Assembly (NCBI GenBank): GCA_036752345.1
Contig: DAIOSV010000043.1
Location: 1-19,688, forward strand
Reading direction: 5' to 3'
Source: UBA1715 sp036752345
GTDB lineage: Bacteria; Bacteroidota; Bacteroidia; Bacteroidales; UBA1715
Length of the DNA: 19,688 nucleotides
Positions 14,688 to 19,688 of this stretch are shown here, piece after piece. A program made the translations under genes and the position numbers. Below the pieces are notes generated by a model. It was not told the DNA's origin and made no database searches. It saw only the letters and a list, made by a program, of their open reading frames with translations. The stretch's first letter is position 1. Each line of letters opens with the position of its first letter.

Positions 14688-15998
14688 CTACTTATCCTCA
14701 ACAATGTGTGTGTACAAACCATCCAAATATTTCCATTCCATAGAATAGAAACTGCTATTGTGCCAAAGGCAAACAAAACTACCATGATAACGTTTCACCG
14801 TGTCCATAAGAGAATCAACCCATTCTTCGGCTTCTTTGTACTTACGTGCATCTTGCAACGAAACATCCATAAGCGTAAGCGGTAATTCTTTGATTTTCAT
14901 CACCTTGCGCGTTTCGCAGTCAAACAAAGAATGCTCAATACACATACCCGTTCTAAAGCCCGGGAAATGCGGATAATACAAACTGCTATCTTGCGTAATT
15001 CCTATTTCTTCTAATGCACGAAAAGTTTGTGGCACACGTATTTTCAAATAATGCTGACGATTTTTGACAAGAGGATGATTAAAAATTGTTTCATAAAATT
15101 TTTGGTCGACTTTAATACGTTCAACGTCTGCTTCCAAGAAATAATTTGAGTGAATTCCTATCTCGTGCTTTCTATCTTTAATTGCATTAATTATTTGTTT
15201 CCCTTTTTCCGTGCCAAGTTGCCATTCATTTCGCTTTGTGTAAAGGAAATAGAAGATTGACTTTTGGTTGTTTTTTTCGCTCAAATCCATCAAAAAATTG
15301 AAGGTATCATACGGGTCCTGATTGCTCTTTCTCATTTGCAACGAAGTCTGGAATGAACGGATTGAGAAGCGTTTAAACAAATCGCCCATGCAACTCTTTA
15401 TAAAATCGAACGTATTGCCCCATTTATAAAGGCAATCAACATCGTGAGAAATGATTTTTTTGTATTTGTGACGTTGTGGTACATCTATGTCAAATTCTTT
15501 TAAGAACACACGGACTAATTCCGCATATATGTGTACCACCGGCTTTTCAATAATGCCAAATTTTACGGCACATGCTTCTTTTTCGGAGAAACGTCCGAAG
15601 TTATCATAATTCTCGGCAATAGTCTCTTCCCAACGGCTCAACATAAAGAATGCACTTCCTATAATGTCGCCACCACAATACATTGAGCTACCGTGGTTGG
15701 TCAACCGATTGTTTCCGTACAAAAAGGGAACGTCGTCTTTTAATACATTTTTGAGTTCCGCAACTTTCGTCGGGAGATATTTTTTGTTGCAATACCCAAT
15801 AGATTCGGGAATATATGTAAAAAATTCATCGGCAAACTCTATGAAATTGCCGTTTGGCATGACGAATTTATATACCTGGCTAACCGAAGTATCGAACACT
15901 TCGTATTCCAATCCAAGTATCTCACCTAAAATGACTTGCAACACATATTTTTTTTCAGGCAAGAATTTTGATTCTGTGTAAATGACGATTTTATCCAT
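14688..15998 (-). CDS. DUF7033 / polysaccharide deacetylase-fold protein
   Basis: This 436-residue cytoplasmic-looking protein has no signal peptide. The N-terminal part (about 1-155) matches the DUF7033-type region seen before deacetylase domains in Bacteroidota, with GGDIIGSAFFMLSRWEE near residues 110-126. The C-terminal part is a NodB-like deacetylase fold: a metal-site strand KKIISHDVDCLYKW (about 180-193), a middle HEIGIHSNYF (about 280-289) and a late CLWHNSSF. The Asp and His ligands look present (HDVD, HEIGIH), so activity on a polysaccharide or glycan is plausible; the substrate is unknown. I use ATG at 15998, 16 nt after the HIT gene stop; a TTG at 16022 would overlap that gene. 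Confidence 0.85.
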   Translation of the reverse strand: MDKIVIYTESKFLPEKKYVLQVILGEILGLEYEVFDTSVSQVYKFVMPNGNFIEFADEFFTYIPESIGYCNKKYLPTKVAELKNVLKDDVPFLYGNNRLTNHGSSMYCGGDIIGSAFFMLSRWEETIAENYDNFGRFSEKEACAVKFGIIEKPVVHIYAELVRVFLKEFDIDVPQRHKYKKIISHDVDCLYKWGNTFDFIKSCMGDLFKRFSIRSFQTSLQMRKSNQDPYDTFNFLMDLSEKNNQKSIFYFLYTKRNEWQLGTEKGKQIINAIKDRKHEIGIHSNYFLEADVERIKVDQKFYETIFNHPLVKNRQHYLKIRVPQTFRALEEIGITQDSSLYYPHFPGFRTGMCIEHSLFDCETRKVMKIKELPLTLMDVSLQDARKYKEAEEWVDSLMDTVKRYHGSFVCLWHNSSFYSMEWKYLDGLYTHIVEDK

Positions 15999-16014
15999 TG
16001 AGAAAAAAGTCTGT

Positions 16015-16413
16015 TTATACAAAATTTGATTTTATTTTTTGTGCCATTGCAAGCAACTCATCTTGAGAAGGAGAAAGTTTAGCCCCACCAAAATTCATCT
16101 CGCCTACCGAATTGTGTAATGGTATTAGATGAATGTGACAATGAGGCACTTCCAAACCAACTACACCAACGCCAATACGCGTGCAATCCACACTTTTTTC
16201 AATTGCTTTTGCAACTCTTTTGGCAAACACCATCATTGCACCCAACAAATCATCATCAACCTCAAAGATGTATGGAATTTCTTTTTTAGGAATTACCAAC
16301 GTATGACCGATAGCCATAGGGTTGATGTCTAAGAATGCCAAGAACTGATCGTTTTCGGCAACTTTATATGCAGGGATTTCGCCTGCCACAATTTTAGAAA
16401 ATATAGAAGCCAT
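16015..16413 (-). CDS. HIT family nucleotide-binding protein (Hint-like)
   Basis: This 132-residue protein is a complete histidine triad protein. It begins MASIFSKIVAGEIPAYKV, has the substrate-binding FLDINPMAIGHTLVIPK region (27-43) and ends its core with the triad H91-C-H93-I-H95. Hint-type members hydrolyse adenosine phosphoramidates and aminoacyl-adenylates. It starts 4 nt after the greA stop and is followed 16 nt later by the deacetylase gene, so it is the middle gene of a greA operon. The pairing with greA is common in Bacteroidota. Confidence 0.94.
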   Translation of the reverse strand: MASIFSKIVAGEIPAYKVAENDQFLAFLDINPMAIGHTLVIPKKEIPYIFEVDDDLLGAMMVFAKRVAKAIEKSVDCTRIGVGVVGLEVPHCHIHLIPLHNSVGEMNFGGAKLSPSQDELLAMAQKIKSNFV

Positions 16414-16417
16414 AATA

Positions 16418-16891
16418 TTAACGAGTTATTTCAACAATTTCGAAAGGCATTTTCCCTGCGGGAACTTGAATTTCAGCAATGTCGCCAACTTTTTTGCCAA
16501 GTAAACCTTTGGCAATAGGAGTATTAATAGAGATTTTACCCTCCTTTAAATCCGCTTCTGACTCTGCAACTAATGTAAATTCCATTTTTGCATTGTTGCG
16601 TACATTACGAATCGTCACTTTTGAAAGAATCTGCACGGTTGAATTGTCCAACTTAGATTCATCTAGTATTCGGGAATTAATTATGGTATCTTGTAATTTT
16701 GAAATACGCAATTCCAACAATCCCTGAGCCTCTTTTGCCGCGTCATACTCTGCATTTTCCGAAAGGTCGCCTTTATCGCGCGCTTCGGCAATTTGTTGTG
16801 AAATTTTTGGACGTTCTACCGTCGTTAATTGATCCAACTCTTGCTGTAGTTTACGCAAGCCTTCTTCTGTTACATAAGAAATCTTCGCCAT
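16418..16891 (-). CDS. greA: Transcription elongation factor GreA
   Basis: This 157-residue GreA reactivates backtracked RNA polymerase by stimulating cleavage of the 3' RNA end. The N-terminal coiled coil spans about residues 8-75 and its tip carries GDLSENAEYDAAKE, with the acidic D42 and E45 equivalent to the catalytic tip residues of E. coli GreA (D41, E44). The C-terminal FKBP-like domain ends ISINTPIAKGLLGKKVGD...VPAGKMPFEIVEI. Start at 16891 (MAKISYVTEEGL) fits the family; an in-frame ATG at 16948 would translate a hairpin and add a non-homologous extension. Upstream lie a -7 element (16958-16965) and a terminator-like hairpin, both between it and the coiled-coil gene. Confidence 0.96.
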   Translation of the reverse strand: MAKISYVTEEGLRKLQQELDQLTTVERPKISQQIAEARDKGDLSENAEYDAAKEAQGLLELRISKLQDTIINSRILDESKLDNSTVQILSKVTIRNVRNNAKMEFTLVAESEADLKEGKISINTPIAKGLLGKKVGDIAEIQVPAGKMPFEIVEITR

Positions 16892-16913
16892 AAGAATATT
16901 TTTTTGATTTATA

Positions 16914-16945
16914 CAAAACAAAAGGAATCCCGCAATCGGGATTCC
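16914..16945 (-). terminator. Terminator-like hairpin between the coiled-coil gene and greA
   Basis: On the minus strand GGAATCCCG (16945-16937), loop ATTG and CGGGATTCC (16932-16924) form a perfect 9-bp GC-rich stem followed by TTTTGTTTTG. It can end transcription of the upstream coiled-coil gene. It also lies downstream of a -7 element at 16958-16965, so it would sit in the greA leader. Confidence 0.85.
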
Positions 16946-16957
16946 CATATTTTTTTA

Positions 16958-16965
16958 CAAATGTA
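16958..16965 (-). promoter_or_regulatory. Putative -7 element (TACATTTG) upstream of greA
   Basis: An exact TAnnTTTG match on the minus strand lies 9 nt after the stop of the coiled-coil gene. A TTTG occurs 15 bp upstream rather than at 19. Transcripts would start near 16953 and carry the hairpin at 16914-16945 in a leader of about 60 nt. Confidence 0.55.
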
Positions 16966-16974
16966 GTTAAATTT

Positions 16975-17856
16975 TTATTCCAAACCTAATGTCGATTTTC
17001 CGATCTCCTTGCCATTGCAGAATATCGAAATTTGATAGGTTCCTATAGCCAATGTTTCGTTTGAAGCATCGAAGAATATCTCAAATTTAACATCTTCATT
17101 GTTGTATTCAAGATCTTTCTTTTCTGTGTACATAATTGTTTTACCTTCAAAATCGAATTGATTAGCATTGCTTGCGGTAAGTACGGTTCCGTTTGGTGCT
17201 ATTATTCTTACAAACAATAATTTGTTACCCGGTTCAGCCAAATTGTTTTTGAGTAATGTACCTGCAACACCAATTTTGCTAGCTCTGCGAGCTTTTGTTG
17301 CTAGTTTACCACTTTTGTTATATCCTTTTGCAACTAAATCGCCAATACGCAACTGAGAACCAACTTCTACTTTCTGGCTCAAGTTTTCAATTTGTTGTGT
17401 TTTTTGGTAATCCAAAATTGTCATCGTGTCAATCTTCTGTTGTTTCGTATTGTTTTCAAAACTCAACGAATCAACTTTGTGCTTCAACATACTGTTTTCA
17501 CGAATAAATTGTTCTGCTGTTTGACGCAATACTGCGATTTGTTTTCTGTATTTAGCTACTAAAGCTGCATCAGCTTTTGCTACTGCCAATTCTGCACGAG
17601 TTTGTTCTATCTCTTGCAAACGTTGTGTTAGCACAGAATCCATCTCATCATTGGCTGCAACTTGTTTTTTGATTTCTACTTCAAGAGAATCAAGATTATT
17701 CAACAACTGAGCTTTTTCAACATGAGCAACCGAAACAGTATCTTGTAACGATGTTACTTCAGTTTTTAATTGTGTGTTTTGCCATACAAAATAGCCAAGT
17801 CCTAATGCTAAAAGAATAGCAACGACCAAAGAAATGTAACCACCTTTTGAATTCAT
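16975..17856 (-). CDS. Membrane-anchored coiled-coil protein
   Basis: This 293-residue protein has a short basic N-terminus (MNSKGGY) and one membrane segment (about residues 8-25, SLVVAILLALGLGYFVW). A long coiled coil follows (about 28-170: heptad-like QNTQLKTEVTSLQDTV, LDSLEVEIKKQVAANDEMDSVLTQRLQEIEQ, later LSQKVEV). The C-terminal domain (about 180-293) is beta-rich and immunoglobulin-like (LFVRIIAPNGTVLTAS, then VKFEIFFDASNETLAIGTYQISIF). Most of the protein should lie outside the cytoplasmic membrane in the periplasm. I know such proteins in Bacteroidota as hypothetical proteins, sometimes loosely called SMC-like because of the coiled coil; no function is established. It has a promoter element at 17883-17890 and a terminator-like hairpin after it. 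Confidence 0.78.
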   Translation of the reverse strand: MNSKGGYISLVVAILLALGLGYFVWQNTQLKTEVTSLQDTVSVAHVEKAQLLNNLDSLEVEIKKQVAANDEMDSVLTQRLQEIEQTRAELAVAKADAALVAKYRKQIAVLRQTAEQFIRENSMLKHKVDSLSFENNTKQQKIDTMTILDYQKTQQIENLSQKVEVGSQLRIGDLVAKGYNKSGKLATKARRASKIGVAGTLLKNNLAEPGNKLLFVRIIAPNGTVLTASNANQFDFEGKTIMYTEKKDLEYNNEDVKFEIFFDASNETLAIGTYQISIFCNGKEIGKSTLGLE

Positions 17857-17882
17857 TTTCTTTTATTTTTTTATAATTTTTA

Positions 17883-17890
17883 CAAATGTA
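17883..17890 (-). promoter_or_regulatory. Putative -7 element (TACATTTG) of the coiled-coil gene
   Basis: An exact TAnnTTTG match on the minus strand lies 26 nt before the ATG at 17856. The -33 position lacks TTTG. Confidence 0.55.
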
Positions 17891-17993
17891 CACTTTTTAT
17901 GTATTTGAAACACTTTTTTTGAAAAAAATAACGCCGTTATCGGGTGTATGGCAAACAAATAGACAAAAAAGAGCTTACAAAAACGTCTTTCTG

Positions 17994-18001
17994 TATATTT
18001 G
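17994..18001 (+). promoter_or_regulatory. Putative -7 element (TATATTTG) of the ygbA-like gene
   Basis: An exact TAnnTTTG match ends only 7 nt before the ATG at 18009, which implies a very short or absent 5' leader. No TTTG at the -33 position. Confidence 0.55.
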
Positions 18002-18008
18002 TAACGCT

Positions 18009-18314
18009 ATGAATAAAATAGAGCAAGACAAACAAACAATTCGTCTGATGGTTGGTCTATACTGCCGACACCGCTTGCGTGTAAGAGAAATTCCGGAAGA
18101 ATACGAGCAACTGATTGACTATGCAGAAAAACGATTGACGCACTGCCGCTATGGGCAAACAAAACCGGCATGTAAAGATTGCGCCACGCATTGCTACAAA
18201 CCCGATATGCGAGAAAAAGTACGTGAAGTTATGCGCTGGACAGGTCCTCGCATGATTGTTTATTCACCAAAGGCGGCTTTTCGGCACATTTGGCAACGAA
18301 TAAAAAACAAGTAA
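18009..18314 (+). CDS. ygbA: Nitrous oxide-stimulated promoter family protein (YgbA-like)
   Basis: This 101-residue protein matches the YgbA/PF11756 family: an N-terminal KQTIRLMVGLYCRHRLR (residues 8-24), then a cysteine cluster C46, C55, C58, C62 in CRYGQTKPACKDCATHCYKPDMR, and VREVMRWTGPRMI at the end. In enteric bacteria the homologue is linked to the nitrosative-stress (NsrR) response. The conserved cysteines suggest metal or Fe-S binding, but the biochemical role here is inference. I chose ATG at 18009; the frame is open further upstream to 17886, but that part covers the promoter and is not family-like. The gene converges on hisIE with 7 nt between stops. Confidence 0.88.
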   Translation: MNKIEQDKQTIRLMVGLYCRHRLRVREIPEEYEQLIDYAEKRLTHCRYGQTKPACKDCATHCYKPDMREKVREVMRWTGPRMIVYSPKAAFRHIWQRIKNK

Positions 18315-18321
18315 GCCGCTG

Positions 18322-18915
18322 CTACTCTTTGTGACGAGCCTTCAATTCGCGGGCTAAATCTTCTATGCGCAAACCTTTCTCGGTAAGCAACACGATAAGG
18401 TGGTAAATCAAATCTGACGTTTCGTACAACAATTGTTCTTTGGTACCATTGGTTGCTTCTATAATGGTTTCAATAGCTTCTTCGCCAACTTTTTGCGAAA
18501 TTTTGTTGATGCCTTTGGTAAACAATTTCGTTGTGTACGACCCTTCGGGCATTTCACGCTTGCGACGTTCTATGAAATCTTGCAAATATGAAAGGAATGC
18601 CAAATCATCAAGATTTTTTTCTCCCAAAAACGCATTCGCTCCAGTTGTTGAACCTTCGGGCAATGCTTTGATTACAACAGCAAGACCGTCTTGGTCTGCC
18701 ACCATATCTACCACCTGCATTGGTTTGTTGTATTCTCCGGCGGTAATCAGTTCGAGCTTGTTGGTTGCCGACGAAAACAAATAGACTTGTTTCGTTTCCG
18801 TTATCGTAGAAAGAGTTTCTTCGTTAATAAAACCAATACGAAGAATTTTGTTGGAACGACTATCTTGCACGGCTGCTTGTACCAAACCGTTGTTTTGAGA
18901 AAAATTGAGTTTCAT
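18322..18915 (-). CDS. hisI: HisIE homologue with a degenerate HisI half
   Basis: This 197-residue histidine-pathway protein normally carries HisI (phosphoribosyl-AMP cyclohydrolase) and HisE (phosphoribosyl-ATP pyrophosphohydrolase). The HisE half (about 105-197) is well conserved: EMPEGSYTTKLFTKGINKISQKVGEEAIET, with KVGEE at 142-146, ETSD at 165-168 and IYHLIVLL. The HisI half is not: the usual DCDNDT metal motif reads DQDG (74-77), PxCHTG reads PEGSTTG (86-92), the SCF-type motif reads ANAF (93-96), and WTKGETSG reads ITAGEYNK. The whole protein contains no cysteine, so all three zinc ligands are gone. Start at 18915 (MKLNF) fits the family; an ATG at 18924 adds MFA. Promoter element TATCTTTG at 18935-18942. 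Confidence 0.9.
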   Translation of the reverse strand: MKLNFSQNNGLVQAAVQDSRSNKILRIGFINEETLSTITETKQVYLFSSATNKLELITAGEYNKPMQVVDMVADQDGLAVVIKALPEGSTTGANAFLGEKNLDDLAFLSYLQDFIERRKREMPEGSYTTKLFTKGINKISQKVGEEAIETIIEATNGTKEQLLYETSDLIYHLIVLLTEKGLRIEDLARELKARHKE

Positions 18916-18934
18916 TGCAAACATATATTTGTGG

Positions 18935-18942
18935 CAAAGATA
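18935..18942 (-). promoter_or_regulatory. Putative -7 element (TATCTTTG) of hisIE
   Basis: An exact TAnnTTTG match on the minus strand lies 10 nt before the ATG at 18924 and 19 nt before the one at 18915. The -33 box is not recognisable. Confidence 0.55.
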
Positions 18943-19066
18943 TAATTTTATGCAGACTAAATACCCAGAAATTACGTTTCAAATACTGGCAAGGTTTTTG
19001 CTATTTTCTCGTTTGAATGTAACATTTTTATTGCGTTCTTTGTCTAACAGATAAATTCTAATGATT

Positions 19067-19489
19067 ATGAAACGATTACTTTTAGTTTTGGCATTTGCAA
19101 GTGTACTACCATTTGTTTCATTTGCACAGTGGGGAGGCGACCCAACTAATAAAAAACTTAACGCAAGCGAATTAAAAGCACCAGTCATTACTTGGACTAT
19201 TGAGTCGTACAACTTTGGTGAAATTCCGCAAGGCAAACCTGTTGATGTAGTATTTGAATTTACCAATACAGGAAATGCGCCGTTAATTATATCAAAAGTT
19301 GAACCGGCTTGCAACTGTACCGATGCCATTTGGCCAAAAACGCCAATCATGCCGGGACAAAAAGGCGAAATTCAGGTAACATTTGACGCAGCAACCGGCG
19401 GTAAATTTTCTAAAACGGCAGTGGTTACTTCAAATGCAAAACCAACAGAACAAACGCTGGTATTTACCGGCACTGTTGTAAAAAAATAG
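19067..19489 (+). CDS. DUF1573 domain exported protein
   Basis: This 140-residue protein has a signal peptide (MKRLLLVLAFASVLPFVSFAQ) and one DUF1573 domain (about 38-138): ITWTIESYNFGEIPQGKPVD, then FEFTNTGNAPLIISKVEPACNCT and MPGQKGEIQVTFDAATGGKFSKTAVV. This is an immunoglobulin-like (ASPM-SPD-2-Hydin type) fold common in Bacteroidota exported proteins; no defined function. An ATG six bases upstream (19061) adds MI and is less likely to be the start. The 3' end is followed by a clear terminator. Confidence 0.92.
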   Translation: MKRLLLVLAFASVLPFVSFAQWGGDPTNKKLNASELKAPVITWTIESYNFGEIPQGKPVDVVFEFTNTGNAPLIISKVEPACNCTDAIWPKTPIMPGQKGEIQVTFDAATGGKFSKTAVVTSNAKPTEQTLVFTGTVVKK

Positions 19490-19513
19490 AGACTCTATTT
19501 TTATTCTTCACAC

Positions 19514-19547
19514 AAAGGCTATCCTCAAACGATAGCCTTTTTTATTT
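19514..19547 (+). terminator. Terminator of the DUF1573 gene
   Basis: A perfect 10-bp stem, AAAGGCTATC (19514-19523) with GATAGCCTTT (19531-19540), has a 7-nt loop and a T-rich tail to 19547. Confidence 0.95.
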
Positions 19548-19566
19548 CTGCTATTAAACATTTTAA

Positions 19567-19597
19567 TTTGTTATAAATAAATTATTTTTTACATTTG
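19567..19597 (+). promoter_or_regulatory. Promoter of the lipoprotein gene at the window end
   Basis: TTTG (19567-19570) and TACATTTG (19590-19597) are spaced by exactly 19 bp, a full Bacteroidota consensus. The ATG at 19629 follows 31 nt later. Confidence 0.82.
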
Positions 19598-19628
19598 TAA
19601 CATTATTAACCGTAACATAATAATAACA

Positions 19629-19688
19629 ATGAGAAAACTACTTCTTTCAATTTTACCTATCTTATTATTGTATTCATGTGACGAAGCA
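19629..19688 (+). CDS. Lipoprotein, 5' end only (cut by the window)
   Basis: Only 20 codons are visible: a short basic start MRKLL, a leucine-rich core and a lipobox ending Tyr-Ser-Cys at residue 17, followed by DEA. This is a Bacteroidota lipoprotein signal peptide; acidic residues just after the Cys fit the surface-export signal described in this phylum. The rest of the gene is outside the window, so the product cannot be named. It has its own promoter at 19567-19597. Confidence 0.75.
   Translation, partial: MRKLLLSILPILLLYSCDEA

Noticed and set aside
16892..16948. A 19-residue N-terminal extension of GreA from an upstream in-frame ATG
   Set aside because: It would translate the terminator-like hairpin, and GreA proteins begin at the position of MAKISYVTEEG.
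17886..18008. An upstream in-frame extension of the ygbA-like gene
   Set aside because: It covers the divergent promoter region and the palindrome, and the family starts near MNKIEQDKQTIRL.

Overview
The window reads as chromosomal DNA from a Bacteroidota bacterium, most likely order Bacteroidales; I cannot place the genus. The signs are low GC, Bacteroidota-type promoters (TTTG, about 19 bp, TAnnTTTG), a secreted protein with a type IX secretion sorting tail, a 78-residue ATP synthase epsilon subunit, and families typical of the phylum (SiaB/SiaC homologues, OM barrel with helix-hairpin-helix, DUF7033 deacetylase, DUF1573). A run of exactly 100 N inside atpD marks a draft scaffold join. No gene-free stretch exceeds 300 bases, and I see no CRISPR array, insertion sequence, prophage or integration site.

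Layout. Positions 1-1579 (minus strand): a SiaB-type kinase with two complete kinase domains, its SiaC-type partner 2 nt later, and tRNA-Arg(CCU) 4 nt after that. Positions 1729-4105 (plus): a beta-helix lipoprotein overlapping a secreted endonuclease/exonuclease/phosphatase-fold protein. Positions 4228-5499 (plus): atpD-atpC with a good promoter and a terminator; the rest of the ATP synthase is not here. Positions 5516-7762 (plus): a tight three-gene cluster (exported hydrolase, unknown protein, shortened family 5 solute-binding lipoprotein) ending in a hairpin that also carries the next promoter. Positions 7780-9171: a SPOR-domain protein converging on and overlapping an AlbA_2-domain protein. 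Positions 9299-10387: a type IX-secreted protein. Positions 10442-11261 (minus): two small unrecognised genes. Positions 11410-11660: a cold shock protein.

Positions 11659-16891 (minus): greA, a HIT protein and a DUF7033/polysaccharide deacetylase in close succession, followed by aroC and an outer-membrane HHH/beta-barrel protein. Positions 16975-17856 (minus): an anchored coiled-coil protein. Positions 18009-18314 (plus): a YgbA-family protein. Positions 18322-18915 (minus): hisIE. Positions 19067-19489 (plus): a DUF1573 protein. Positions 19629-19688: the start of another lipoprotein gene with a textbook promoter.

Most of this is ordinary core genome. The points worth a second look are: the tandem-duplicated SiaB kinase; a HisIE protein with no cysteine at all, whose cyclohydrolase half has lost its zinc ligands while its pyrophosphohydrolase half looks intact; a promoter-hairpin-greA arrangement that could be a leader attenuator; a solute-binding protein that keeps its first lobe and tail but seems to lack the middle; promoters placed against start codons, with a 9-bp inverted repeat across two divergent start codons; and a promoter built into a terminator hairpin.
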